Below, piece after piece: positions 33,464 through 44,161 of a stretch of DNA of 64,000 bases. Below the pieces are notes generated by a model. The model worked only from the letters and a program-made list of their open reading frames with translations, ran no database searches and was not told where the DNA came from. Origin of the DNA: Multifurca ochricompacta (taxonomy: Eukaryota > Basidiomycota > Agaricomycetes > Russulales > Russulaceae); assembly GCA_022496185.1 (NCBI GenBank), contig WTXG01000020.1:186001-250000 (forward strand), in the 5' to 3' direction. Both the position numbers and the translations under genes were made by a program. Positions within the stretch are counted from its first letter, which is position 1. Every line of letters starts with the position of its first letter.

Positions 33464-35971
33464 GCCTTCACTCTGTTGGATGGTATATCCCATTTCGTCG
33501 GGTCCCTTCCTTGATACGACCATATATTTGCGATGCTGTACTATTGCGATGTTCGAATCATTTTAATTTAGGTGCTAGTGTGTACGAATGGCTGGTTTTT
33601 GTTTTTATCCAGTGTATCGGGAGCCACGGGGACAATCGCTGGCTAATATATATATTGTTGATGTGTGTGTGTGGCTCTCTCGCCTCGCCATATTAACAAA
33701 GCCGATTCATTCATAAAATCAACAGGGTTATGTTGCGTTTGTTCGTCTGAAGGGCAAAAGACTCGAAGTGAATCCTTGGTTACCCCTCCGGCATCAATAA
33801 AAGAAAGTGATCATTGACCCATTGGGTCTTCATCAACGGGACTACGCCATCAATTTAGCACTGCCCACTGCCCGATACCCGAACCAGTTTAGGGCGGGCG
33901 GTATGAAGATTAGGCTTAGACATTTGAAGAATTGCCGCAGATCCGAATAACCAATAGGTCATCAGCCGACTTTGAAGGGTCCGTCTCATGTTCATTTTCC
34001 TAGCATGGCATGTTTAAAGTATCACGAACAGGGTCAGATATTTGATACCCAGTCCAGTCTAGAAGTATGTCGCGCTATCTTCAAAATTTCGAATCCAAGA
34101 GTTTCTGCTACGATAACCCCCCCCCCCCAATGAGTCGGTCGGTCGGCCGATGTGTTTGTTTGTGGCAAGATTTTAGCGTGGCAATGACGCTAGTCATTTA
34201 CAACATTGACAACTCGATCGCGAAAGCATTGCGGCCTCCGAGTTTGATCGTTTAGAGAGGGTCGGCTAAATGGTTTGAAAAAATCGCTAAATCATGCCGA
34301 CCAGCTATTATTGATATGTTGACCCATACAAACGTAAGAAACTGACTTATGGCCGCAGTTCACATTCACTGTGACTCGCTCACGGCGACTTACCTGCTGG
34401 CCGTCAAGCATAGCGAAAGGTTGCGCTTTCGATTTCCCCAGGACACAGTATAAAAATCAAAAAAAAAAAAAAAGAAGAATGACACAAAAGTTGGAGACAA
34501 TCAAGGGATAGTGAGCTAGGTCGGGTTGTCGGATAAAATATATGACATTCCGCGCGCAGATGATTCCAATCCAATTGATGATGTCGATCAGGTTTCCAAG
34601 GCTGCTGACGTCAAATGGTCTAGCTCAATATACAGAAAGAATGGCACACTCGCGAACGTGCAGCTGCCCGACTTGAAGGTCCCATGGATGAGATGACATG
34701 AAGCACGGAAAGACCTAGAGACGTCCTGAGACTATTTTCTGGTTGAAGTTGTCCTTATGGAAAGATCAAACTCAATTCCTCAGGTCAGGAGACTGGTGTG
34801 GGTTCTCAATTGGAAACTTGGGTGGTGTATGACCATATGCCATGATCCAAAGACGACCCAGAATTACGACACAAAAAAAGCGGGCTTGGTTGATATTATT
34901 TCCAATGATAATGAGTTGCCTAATCAGCGTTTTCCAGTGTTCCACGCGGTGACACTGAGCCTCGTCACTTCTAGAAATTATACGACGAAAGGACGAATTC
35001 AGTCATGCAGGAGCTGCGCCTGCTCGCACAGATGTTTGGAAATGGCGAAGATACAGTCCTTTGGCCTTTCTCGTACAGGCGGATTTCTTAATGGAAACTG
35101 AAAAAAAAAAGAGTTGAGAGACACTGTTGGAATAGTTTACTCACTCACGTCGTGTTGGCATGATTGTGGTGCAACACACGAGCATAGTGGAGTTCAGTCC
35201 CAAAAGAGTCCCCCCTCCCCAGATAATGAATGGACTAGCGCACATTTCCAGCCCAGCCATCAAAGTTGCACCATCGAAGTTCATGAGCGTTGACATATGA
35301 CCTGCCTGGTCAGTACAGTAACTGCACCGCTTTCTTGTCGAGAATGGGAACCCCAAATAAGATTTAGGGACCGACTCCTGTCACGAACGAAAGCATGGGA
35401 ACGGTTTGACCAAGATCCAAAGGGATATTCTCTCTCTTTGTGCATGTTCCACGAGGTGCTTCCCCTGGCCTTATCCATCAATATATCCTCAGGTATCTCC
35501 GAGGGGGAACTGCACAAGTCGCCGTTTCAATAATTTCAATAATTAACCCCCTGCTAGCCCCACTGTCCAGGGTCCCGGGTTATCTATGCCTTCGAGCGAG
35601 GCGAGGGGAAGGGGGATCGATGAAGACGAAAAAGGGAAAAAACAACGGCACGCCCGGATCGGTCCGCGGAGGTAAAAGAAGGTCACGTTCTTGGAATGTC
35701 ACGACGTCGAGTCGTTGGCGTCGACAATGCCAACAATACGACAATGCCACCCCTACCACCTACCACTTAGTACTAGCACCACACCAGGAATGGTGATGCG
35801 ATGCGGAGCTGATATTGATCAACAATCAATCAAGTTGTATAAAGATATCACATGCACACGCTAGAATCAATAATAATGCCTCGACTTGTACAAAAATGAT
35901 GCGCTGGCCATGGGAAAACACGCGGTTTATAACAATCATACCTGGACTTACTGCTTTAGCTGCAGCATTTT
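33464..35971. other. intergenic region
   Basis: No gene is supported. A plus-strand frame at 35297-35533 contains RFRDRLLSRTKAWERFDQDP, reminiscent of segments in fungal F-box proteins, but flanking exons are missing and it may be a relic. There are homopolymer runs at 34119-34128 (C) and near 34460-34475 (A). Confidence 0.35.
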
Positions 35972-36780
35972 TTAAATGCAAGAGCGAGAGGAAACCACCC
36001 ACCCGATATTTCGCTGCCCCTTGTAAATTATTCTTTGTTGGTTCCTTTCCAACTCCTGATATACGTGCCTCCAATCCACACACTGGTTTGTGTCAGCGCG
36101 GACCTCGGCCTCGAGCTCCCTTCCTAATACAGGGTCCACTGCGAGGTCGGTCCGGCAAAGGACCATCTGCCGCATATAATTAAGGCAGTGTCTGCTCAAT
36201 TTAGTCTCTTCTTGGGGGAGCGTCCCAATAATGTCGCGCCTGAGGATGTCTAGACAACGTAGTTGATGGAATAAAGAAATGCTATAAGGCTGTTGATGCG
36301 GTCCGAGGTGGAGGATTCCGTCGTTAGGAGTGAGCAATGCCCATTCTGCGTCTGCGTTAAACCCAGAGAGTTGGTAGTGATTCGTGGCCTCAATATTCAT
36401 GCGGATGTGAGGAAGATAGCCAATATCCCATGTGCGAGGATGATCTGAACCGATGTATGCTGTGAACCATACGTGAATGAAACGTGAGGAGGAAAAAGGT
36501 GCCTCATACTGTAGCGAGAAGACGAAGGTGCATTGAGAAGGCCTCGAAGAAGTGCAATGCACCCAAGCTTGACGAGGAGGGATAGTGTAACCAGGGCGAT
36601 ATATCTTGTACCCGGACGCATACCAGACAACCACTTGGCAGTTGAGGGGAAAGAGAGACTTTGTATTATGACGTTGAGTGTGAGCAGCAGCAGCCCTAGT
36701 ACTCCAAGCGCCCATATTGTTGTGATGAAACCAGTGCATCTCCATCCGATCCTCTCCTGGGAATTGGATATGGGAGGCAT
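35972..36780 (-). CDS. UstYa-type (DUF3328) oxidase-like protein, variant motifs
   Basis: Two exons, 36780-36624 and 36567-35972 (56-nt intron, phase 1), about 250 aa. The ATG at 36780 gives MPPISNSQERIGW and then a single membrane helix (TTIWALGVLGLLLLTLNVII), the usual type II topology of UstYa proteins. The lumenal part has the family landmarks: NADAEWALLTPNDGILHLGP, then SLFHQLRCLDILRR and LSRHCLNYMRQMVLCRTDL, and a late CVDW. UstYa proteins carry two HxxHC motifs and oxidatively cyclise or otherwise modify peptides in ustiloxin-like RiPP pathways; others act on small molecules. Here the motifs are HQLRC and LSRHC, so both depart from HxxHC and activity may be altered. The neighbour at 36912 is divergently transcribed from a very short shared promoter. 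The last about 25 residues could instead be intronic. Confidence 0.82.
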
Positions 36781-36911
36781 TACGAACGCCACTGGGTCAT
36801 TATCACCAACAGCGCCGAAAGGCTTAATTGCTTCCCTTTGACGTTTGTGTCGGAATGATAACTCGTCCAAATCGATCCCCAACGTGTTGCTTGTACGGGT
36901 TGTTGCGCAGG
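36781..36911. promoter_or_regulatory. shared bidirectional promoter of the UstYa-type pair
   Basis: Only 131 bases separate the start codons of two divergent UstYa-type genes, so both promoters and 5' leaders must overlap. No clear TATA box is seen on either strand. Such an arrangement favours co-regulation (inference). Confidence 0.6.
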
Positions 36912-37675
36912 ATGAACCACAAGCAGACCAACTTACTTGTTGCTCTCGTTTCCGCTCTCAGTGTCGCATCCGTGTTCCTAACGTACTCATTATTCACGTT
37001 CGTTAAGAACGTCCAATTCGAAATGACGGTCAAGAAAAGGGAATATAGTACGGTCGTCCGATGCATCAAACATGGAGATTTGGGCTGACCGTGACACATC
37101 TCACAGGCCTGCTGGGTGATGACTGGCCCCCATTTTTCCCGTTGGCTCTAGAGAGGGAAGTGGAAATGGTGGTCGAAGAGAGTGTGCACTATGTCCCAGG
37201 CGTTCCCGGAGCGTATGATGAATGGAAGTATGAAAGAGGATTCGGGTTTGACGGAGCCGGTCGCGTTGGGGTCAACAACCGAACTTTCGCGGTGTCACTT
37301 TACCACCAAGAGCATTGTCTTCTCTACCTGTACAAGCAACTCACCAATCGCACTGACAAGCATCGATTTTCGCATCACCAGCATTGCCTGAATTACCTTC
37401 GTCAACAGGCACTATGTCACCCTGACCTCACGCTCGAACCTGGAGACTTCACGACACGCGACTTTGACGTGGACCGCGTTGGGCAGACGCATACATGTCG
37501 TGACTTTGATACCGCCTGGGATCATAACACGAAGAACTGGCTTGACTGGTATCAATTCTTGGACGACACTCGGATGCCTAGTAAGTTTTTTATTGCGCTG
37601 CTCCTTGTTCTCAAACTCAATCGCACTTCGCCACCCGTAGCGACACCTAGTCTAGAGTTTGATAATAGTTTGTAA
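36912..37675 (+). CDS. UstYa-type (DUF3328) oxidase-like protein, canonical motifs
   Basis: Three exons, 36912-37047, 37107-37580 and 37641-37675, about 214 aa. It begins MNHKQTNLLVALVSALSVAS with one membrane helix, then EESVHYVPGVPGAYDEW, the motif SLYHQEHCLLYLY and HHQHCLNYLRQQALCHPDLT, and a late HTCRDFDTAWDHNTKNWLDW. Both HxxHC motifs (HQEHC and HHQHC) are intact, which are the residues held to form the active site of UstYa enzymes. The family modifies ribosomal peptides or other secondary metabolites in the secretory pathway. It is divergent from a second family member with variant motifs, and three tiny secreted-peptide genes lie 4-7 kb downstream. The second intron (60 nt) keeps frame if retained. 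Substrate is unknown. Confidence 0.85.
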
Positions 37676-38108
37676 TGGCAGCCCTTGCAACCCTGTACTA
37701 GTACTACACACTCCTGTCAAAGATTTCCTTTTCCTTTTCCTTTTCCCTTCCGTTCCAGCGGGGCACTGTTAATAAATTGGAGTCCCACGTTGCGGTGATT
37801 GACAGACGCATCACCAGCTGATACTGATAACCGGCATATAACAGTCAATCCGTCGACCATCGGTTCTCTTACGCGATCCTTCCATTCCCATTCCATTTGA
37901 TTGGAAGGCTATACACCACTTGTCTTGTGATGAAGTGCAAAATTTGCGCGCCCAGGGAGTCGCTCAAAAGTAACAGAAGCAGCTGTCAGTTGGTATTATG
38001 TGTTTCACTGGCAATCTTAACCTTTCCATGCCCCAACGAGCATACCCACTGGTAATCCCTGCATAAAAGTGGTCAACACCTTTAAACCTCCTCTTTCACG
38101 TCCTTGTC
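37676..38108 (+). other. intergenic region upstream of the But2-like gene
   Basis: No coding sequence is supported. A TTCCTTTTCC-type pyrimidine repeat lies at about 37725-37750. GCATAAAAGTGG at about 38060 is a plausible TATA-like element about 45 bases before the next start codon. Confidence 0.4.
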
Positions 38109-39122
38109 ATGTGGCGCCGTAATTACAATCTCTTGCCTCAAGACAAGAATGAAGATGACTTTAATCGTCCCGAGCGCTCGGATCCCGGTATGTGACGTGT
38201 TACAGCCTACCGCTTGAATGACGGGCTACCTCCTGACTGTCACCCTACTAGCCATCCTAAGCAGTGGGACTAAGGCCTTCCTACGCTACGGCCTCATCAT
38301 CATAGCAGCTTGCACCGCTCTTGATAGTATCCTTCTTCTCGCCCTTGGCTACCGCTACACAAAGACAGTCTTGTTTCATGTTGACCCGAGGAAGCTTGAA
38401 ACCCCTAGTACTTACATCAATTTCGATTTGCTTTATCGCAACGGGACGAAGACGAATTTGCGATTCCCTTCAATTCAAGGCTTGCCACGGGCCCTCGCCC
38501 AGGTGTCCTCGAGGGAGCCTGATAAGGTCGACCCACAATGGCCCGTATCGTATTTGGCTCCTTATGGTAGTGTTCCATACAATGACCGGCATTTGCTTGT
38601 CGAGCCTGAGGTGATTCAGTCCTGTCGTCCCTTTGCAGAAATTTCGTGCTGACACGGAATCAGATCTCGACTTTCGTTCAGTTCCGTGTTTTAGATTATG
38701 GGATGGAGAATTGTAGTCTTGCGCTGCACATACCGGAGTACGGATCTGAGACCATGGAGATCGCGCGCATCGGGTCTACGATCGATGTTTGGTCCCTCGC
38801 TGTAGACTCGAAGGTTGATTTGCTGGAGATTTCGTTTAGGACCTTGCCGCGCCGCGTTTCCAAGATTGGGACGTTCACGCCAAGATTCAATACAACGGAG
38901 CTATTGCCGAGCTTCACGTGTCAGTCGGGGACGTACCACGCCTTTCTCCTAACTTGTCCAGAAGGCGCGCGGAAGGAGAATTGTTGGGTGGACCTGACTA
39001 GTGTGAAAGAGAAGCCAGTCGGTTCGTCCCTCGCTTACTTAGCCATTGTTAGCCATTCGCGTCGTGCTCATTGCCGCTGCCGTGCGCCAGGACTTTATAT
39101 GGTACAACATCAGACGATCTGA
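38109..39122 (+). CDS. single-pass membrane protein with But2-like C-terminal region
   Basis: Four exons, 38109-38187, 38252-38610, 38664-39021 and 39091-39122, about 275 aa, with introns of 64, 53 and 69 nt in consistent phases. After a polar N-terminus (MWRRNYNLLPQDKNEDD) comes one membrane helix (YGLIIIAACTALDSILLLAL), then an ectodomain with YINFDLLYRNGT, FPSIQGLPRALAQVSSREP, VPYNDRHLL, FRVLDYGMENCSLALHIP, RVSKIGTFTPRFN, TCQSGTYHAFLLTCPEG and a final GLYMVQHQTI. This pattern matches agaricomycete proteins with a ubiquitin-3-binding But2 C-terminal-like domain. These are usually multi-copy, of unknown role and probably extracytoplasmic. It sits between the UstYa-type pair and a seven-transmembrane gene, all on the plus strand. 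I am confident of the structure and moderately so of the family. Confidence 0.78.
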
Positions 39123-39690
39123 CGATCTCTGAGTCTGAGAGAAAGGAGAGGAGCCGTGAGAGCCTATTTTTTTTACAAATATAATATAAATATAAATATA
39201 ATATACACCGCGGGGATTTTATTATTACGAATCCGCGAACGCTTTAACGTCAACCAGCCAATCAGATTATGGATATTAAAATGCCCACAAGTGATAAATG
39301 CTGTATCATCATTCATTCTACCAACAACAATCAACCGCCGCCCCAGTTACGAAGAGAACAGGGAAAAAGTACCGGATTATTAATATCAATATAATAATAT
39401 CTGGAGGAGAGGTCGCCGCGGGTAAGAGGTTGAGCCACGCGCTTCATGGGACGAACACGATATGATGGATCGCCAGGGCGAAACCTTCCATACTCATGCT
39501 CATGTGGCCATAAAGTCGAACAGCTCGGTTTATCGCCCGCCGCACTCCCCGTCGTTGGCTCACCCCGTCACTTATTACTACCGGCCTGATCCTTCCTTTG
39601 GTCTCCCAGCACAGTTCTGTTCGTCCTTTATACAACGCCCCTCCCCTCGTGGGGTGTATCCTTTACACGTCAAGTAAACGTGTCTTTGAC
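39123..39690 (+). other. intergenic region
   Basis: No gene is supported. An AT-rich tract (AAATATAATATAAATATAA) lies at about 39177-39205, fitting a 3' flank, and TTTATACAACGCCC at about 39627 is a possible TATA-like element about 60 bases before the next start codon. Confidence 0.4.
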
Positions 39691-41216
39691 ATGTCGGACC
39701 CAAACCCAGCCACAGAACTTCTACTGTTGCTTTATGATACCTACTTGGCCACGGTATACAGCCATCTTGTCGTCGGGATCGTTTTCGGTGAGCCATCGCA
39801 ATTTTCCCCCCCTACCCCCCCCTTCATCAATTCAAGCCATTCAACGTGGCCGCTCATTCTACATATTCATCTGTCAGGGACGTATGTAGTCCTTTACGGC
39901 ACGTCGCTGTACATCCTTTTGTAAGCCCCTCACCATTCCGAAGGCTACTTTCAATGGGTCGCAAGTACTGATGATGGGGTCATCCGATGTTCGTTTTTTT
40001 TACCCAGACGCAACAATGGAATGCTGCGTTCCTTCCCACGCCTCTTCATGCTCTTCATCACGAGTGTGATGTTCGTTCTGGGTCTTATCGCGCTAGTGCT
40101 CAAAACATTCCTGGACTTTCAGCAGTTCACACGCTTGCTCAGTCCGTCGAGTAGTTCGTTATGGTCCCTCCGAAGCACCAACATCGTCACAGCTGTTAGC
40201 GCCACCCTTGCACGTATAATTGTAACGTGACACCTTTTCTCGACCCTCTTTAACGTCGCTAACTTGTGTGCCCCCCGGCCTGTTAAGTATATACTCAGTG
40301 ATACTGTCTGTGCGTGGAGAGCTGCCGTCCTGTGGAATTACGAGAGGAGGATTGTAGGCGCCCTCGCGCTGTTCATTCTGGGCACTACGGGTGAGTTTCG
40401 CCTACCCTCGTGTGGTATTAATACTTGCCCTGACGTTATCTTTTAGCCGCCGCAGGTTCAGACCTCGGCTTGAACTTGGAGCCTCTTTTCAGTTCTTCTC
40501 ATCAGTCCACTCAAGGGGAGAGTCATGGGAAGCTGGGCGAGCGTGCGCTTATTTTTGTCGGACCTACGCTCGCAACGAACATTTTGTCCACCTCATTGAT
40601 TGGAATCAAAGTGTGGTGAGTCTCAGTCCCTTCGCGTGACTGTACCCCACCCTGAAAGAAAATGTAGGAAACACCGACGTGTGTTGATGAAGTACCTCAG
40701 CAAAAGCAGCATTGCGATCAGGACTGAGAATGTTTTTGCCATGTTGATCGAGTCGGGTTTTGTTTATTGTTGGATCTGGGTACGTCCCCTCCCGCTCCCT
40801 TTCTTTTTTTCCTTCTGGCTTTATGATTTTTCCGAATCTGATTTGGTGAATGGGTGCGTGGTGGGTCCAGATTCTGTACCTCATCTCTACCTTCCGGGTA
40901 TTACCAGACCCGGGTTTCGCTGTCATGGATGCTGTTCTTCTTTATGTCTCGGTCCGCCCTCACTTTCTGTCCTGTCTCTTCATCGCTGATCTGATGGAAA
41001 CAGGGGGTTTACCCAACGATTATCGTCATCTTTGTTATGTTAAAAAAATCACCAACGTACACTATAACCAGTCGCACAGCGAGCACCCACTTTTCGCATC
41101 CACCGCTAGAGACAAGAATACCCATGTCAACGATGTTCACACAACAACGTTCTGGCCCTGGCCAAAGCAGATCTGACGATTCGGATATCACCGCACTAAA
41201 TAAAGCCAAGCAGTAG
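39691..41216 (+). CDS. seven-transmembrane protein, paralog B
   Basis: Eight exons: 39691-39787, 39878-39920, 40008-40221, 40288-40390, 40447-40615, 40668-40779, 40871-40951 and 41004-41216, about 343 aa. Internal exon sizes (43, 214, 103, 169, 112, 81 nt) equal those of the paralog at 31977. Helices include GTYVVLYGTSLYILL, SVMFVLGLIALVLKTFL, IVGALALFILGTT, ERALIFVGPTLATNIL, FAMLIESGFVYCWIW, ILYLISTFRVLPDPGF and PTIIVIFVMLK. Landmarks VCAWRAAVLW and GSDLGLNL are shared. The C-terminal tail is polar and Ser/Thr-rich. Family function is unknown; topology is receptor- or channel-like but no diagnostic motif is present. It follows the But2-like gene and precedes the small-peptide genes on the same strand. 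Confidence 0.82.
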
Positions 41217-41804
41217 ACTTTCCCTTCCGGGGTCCGGGGGTCCGGGGATCCGGGGTTTGTATTGTTGTGTTGTTTTATTTGGACTGTGTTGTCAGCATAT
41301 TTACGTCACCGCATCTTGTAACCTTATTTGGCATCCTCTTGTTATCAATATCAATAAACATGAACAAACAGTAAACAGTAAGTAAGGAGAGGGAGAGGGA
41401 GGAGGGAAGGGAGAATAACCTCATCTCTGTCTTGGTCTTGAACGGCGTCTTGTCTGGGTCTCCCTGCTCTGCTTCTGGCCGCTCCCGTATAGTCCGCGGC
41501 GAAGAGCCCCTTGTTACTTGATGAAGCTCAGATTATTGTACCGCGGGCGACAATATTGCGGAAGAGGACTTGTTAGTTTTTGGAATCTCCCTTATATCAC
41601 GGCACTATTCAAAAAAAAAAAAGGCCTGAGTTGGGTACATAAACTCAAAGACTCCTTGCTGCTTGTAAGCTGCGAACTTGTCCCTCGTTTTCCTCCCAGT
41701 TCTGCTTCTATCCACCCTTTCGGTTTTTTCTGTTCAAAAACAAGAAACAGAAAAGATTTAAAAAAAGATAAAGTCGTCTTTATCGCGATATATATATTTA
41801 CACT
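41217..41804 (+). other. intergenic region upstream of the small-peptide genes
   Basis: No gene is supported. It contains a GGTCCGGGGGTCCGGGGATCC run near 41230 and a GGGAGAGGGAGGAGGG purine tract near 41390. The sequence GATATATATATTTACACT ends at the next start codon. Confidence 0.4.
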
Positions 41805-42024
41805 ATGCGCACCGTCAATCTATCGGTCATTCTTCTTGCGCTCGCAGCTTGGGCTGCTGCGTCTCCTACCATGAACCCTGATCAACTCGAGCCAAAAAGT
41901 CTGTTTGTTTCTCTGCTTTTTTTTTTTTCGCTCTTATCTTTCTCAATTCCTTCGATGAGATTAAGCCCCGACTGTAGTAGGCCTGAGCCCGGTTGTGGTT
42001 AAGCGGACAGGAGTGCGCTTGTGA
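41805..42024 (+). CDS. small secreted peptide, family member 1
   Basis: Two exons, 41805-41898 and 41966-42024 (67-nt intron, phase 1), giving about 50 aa. The N-terminus MRTVNLSVILLALAAWAAAS is a signal peptide. The mature part ends TVVGLSPVVVKRTGVRL and has a KR dipeptide that Kex2-type proteases could cut. Start, signal peptide pattern, intron position and phase, and the odd GTCTGTTT donor match two more genes at 43139 and 43943, so this is one small family. I do not recognise it in any named family. The exon 2 acceptor is inferred from the family pattern. A read through the intron hits a stop within 35 codons. Confidence 0.55.
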
Positions 42025-43138
42025 GCTGAGGGAACCGTGAGAGGGAGGTGGTCGACAAAAGCTTGATCATGGACCGCGCGATAGCATGGATACCTTTTGT
42101 ATTACATCTATAGCTCGGATACTATTGTGTTGACTGGTCAAATATGGGGAGCTTGAGAAGTCTTCCCTGATAAGGTGGTGATGGTCATTTGAAAGTGAAC
42201 ATCTTCCATGTGGGTGCTCTCGTGGGTGACGTGGGCGGTTTCTGATGATCAAACAAACAAATCAATCTTAGCTCTCGCGGGAGACTCGATTGTAATGGAG
42301 CTCAGACTCCCATACACAAGGTGACTGATGCAACACTCCTTCCACCGGCGCGCATCATACTGCGAGATTCCACGTGCTCCGTACCATGGTAAGTTAGAAA
42401 AGGAATTATGATCAAATCTCCTTGTTGATAATTGAGACATCCTTGCTATGGCGAGCTCATTTGCCAACCACCAGATCACCAGAGCCATGTGATGTGATGA
42501 CGGATCGGGCCGTGGAGGGCCACCAAATGGAGTCTGGTGGTCCGTGTTGGTTTATTCTGTCCTCAACAACCGGATCGCTAAGGGTTTAAAACTCCCAACG
42601 CTCAACATTCCGGGGGGTGGGGGGGGTGGTTCTGATCAAATTTCTCAGCACTTTCAGGAACATTGGGATCTCACGCAACGCACGCCACGACTCAACCCAG
42701 CGACGACTGATCTATTATTTCATTCGGGAACATTTATTTCCTCCTCCAGTGTCGCAATGACCCATATTTGGCTGTAATGAATCATCTTCTAGCTCCTAGT
42801 CTACTAGCGATGGCTGCGCTTGAGGGGTTCCACGAGCACGAGGCGAGGTTTCCATCCCTGGGTGACTCCATTTTTAGAACAAGATTTTTTTGGGTCCTTG
42901 GAACGAAGCGGACACAGAACCCTCCGATGCGACGAAGTTTCATCCGTCCCACCTTTTGAATTGGTCTTTGATTTCGCTAGGTGACTTGGGCGCGTTGCTA
43001 TGCTTTCAATGCAACGCACGCAACAATATGGAGACCAGCTTGGTTATAAAGACCTCCATGCAGACTTGTCTCTCCCTCTTATCCACTCCACTAACTGAAA
43101 GTTACGCAATCCTCACCAGTCTACATATCACCTTTACT
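42025..43138. other. spacer between small-peptide genes
   Basis: No gene is supported. A run of G (42610-42625) and short frames are present. TTATAAAGACC at about 43045 is a likely TATA box for the next small-peptide gene, about 95 bases before its ATG. Confidence 0.4.
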
Positions 43139-43480
43139 ATGCGCGCGTTCAATCTCGGCGTCATCCTTGCGATTGCGGCCTCTGCTGCAGCGTCAGTTAT
43201 CATGATAGACGAAAGATCCGAAGGTCTTTTTTAAAAAAATAATATTCCAATTACTTACACTGACTGTGGATCGGCAGCTTTTATTCGAGACTCTGATTCC
43301 GTAGATTTCTTCGGAAGGGTCGCTAAGCGACTGACAATTGGTGCGGGATGCGGGATGCAGGATGGACGACACGTTTTCAGCAGAGAAATTAGGAGGGTTT
43401 GTTATGCCCTAGGATGTGTAGTGGTGGGACTGGCCAGTTTGGTCGAATTGATTGGATGTAATCAATCCACTTGTTGTTAA
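43139..43480 (+). CDS. small secreted peptide, family member 2 (Cys-rich extension)
   Basis: Exon 1 (43139-43223) encodes MRAFNLGVILAIAASAAASV, a signal peptide, then IMIDERSE. Exon 2 most simply starts at 43278 after a GCAG acceptor (an alternative is 43305) and stays open to a TAA at 43480, giving up to about 95 aa. It contains FFGRVAKRLTIGAGCG with a KR dipeptide, and further on five more Cys (VCYALGCV, IGCNQSTCC). The first exon and intron phase match its two neighbours, but its second exon is longer. The distal part overlaps an open frame on the opposite strand (43389-43742), so the true 3' end could be earlier through another intron. Function unknown. Confidence 0.45.
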
Positions 43481-43742
43481 CCTTTGCAAAGAGTGTCGAA
43501 CACTGTACTCCAAATGACGCTGGCGCAAAGTCAATAGCTTGAAGGCCCAACTGCGATGTAGTGGGACATGGGACAAGTGTACTAACTAGTTTTAGTTTAA
43601 AGTAAAGATTGCTCGCCTCGCTTAATGTGATTTCCTCATCTGGTTGACTCCCCCGCGTGAAGGGCTCAGTCTCAGGCTCATTCTCATGCTCATGCTCATG
43701 CTCAGGACTTGGGGCTGATACGTTGATAGCACAGGAAGCCAT
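43389..43742 (-). CDS. unrecognised open frame with His/Glu-rich N-terminus
   Basis: A 117-codon frame starts at an ATG (MASCAINVSAPSP), then has an EHEHEHENEPETEP stretch made by a CTCATG-type repeat, and a more protein-like second half (ITLSEASNLYFKLKLVSTLV, then KVNNKWIDYIQSI). It has no signal peptide or known motif. It overlaps the end of small-peptide gene 2 on the other strand, so at least one of the two models is probably wrong in that part. Confidence 0.3.
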   Translation of the reverse strand: MASCAINVSAPSPEHEHEHENEPETEPFTRGSQPDEEITLSEASNLYFKLKLVSTLVPCPTTSQLGLQAIDFAPASFGVQCSTLFAKVNNKWIDYIQSIRPNWPVPPLHILGHNKPS

Positions 43743-43942
43743 CTATCAGCTTACTGTGCACTGTGCTCCACACTAACCTCCTAAAGGACCATGTTGATGC
43801 CATGTTCCATTGGGTGTCACACAGGCACCTTCTCGCACGTCCCGTCAGCTTTAAAGTTCGTTCTTTGGGTTCTTCTTAAAGCTGCCCTTTCCTCTCTCTT
43901 CCCCCCCCCCTCTCCAACTAAATATTTGACCGTCAGAGCAGT

Positions 43943-44161
43943 ATGCGCATGATCAATCTACAAATCATCTTTCTTATGCTTGTGGCCTCTGCTGCTTCAT
44001 CGGTCATACCGATGGTGGAACGTGCCAAAGGTCCTTTTTATTTATTTATACCTATACATGTACATCCCTTTGTGGGTTGCTCATCCTATTCCATTACGGA
44101 CACAGCTGCCACTCTGAATCCCAAGATAATCGGATTTATCGCCGCGGCTGAAGGGCCATGA
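43943..44161 (+). CDS. small secreted peptide, family member 3
   Basis: Two exons, 43943-44030 and 44106-44161, with a 75-nt intron in phase 1, giving 47 aa; the intron length is a multiple of three, so retention would give 72 aa. The signal peptide is MRMINLQIIFLMLVASAASS, followed by VIPMVERAKA and a short hydrophobic tail NPKIIGFIAAAEGP. Its tail resembles that of member 1 (P-x-V-V-G-L against P-K-I-I-G-F). It lacks the KR dipeptide. The same start, intron phase and GTCCTTTT donor are seen in the neighbours. Function unknown. Confidence 0.5.
   Translation: MRMINLQIIFLMLVASAASSVIPMVERAKGPFYLFIPIHVHPFVGCSSYSITDTAATLNPKIIGFIAAAEGP

Noticed and set aside
34175..34255. peptide LVIYNIDNSIAKALRPPSL, similar to LVYSVLNNRIAKGLKLPTL at about 42545-42605
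   Set aside because: The resemblance is limited to about 20 residues, with no flanking similarity that I can see; it could be an old repeat but is not enough to call one.
40606..40926. minus-strand frame of 106 codons
   Set aside because: It is antisense to exons 5-7 of 7TM paralog B and their introns.
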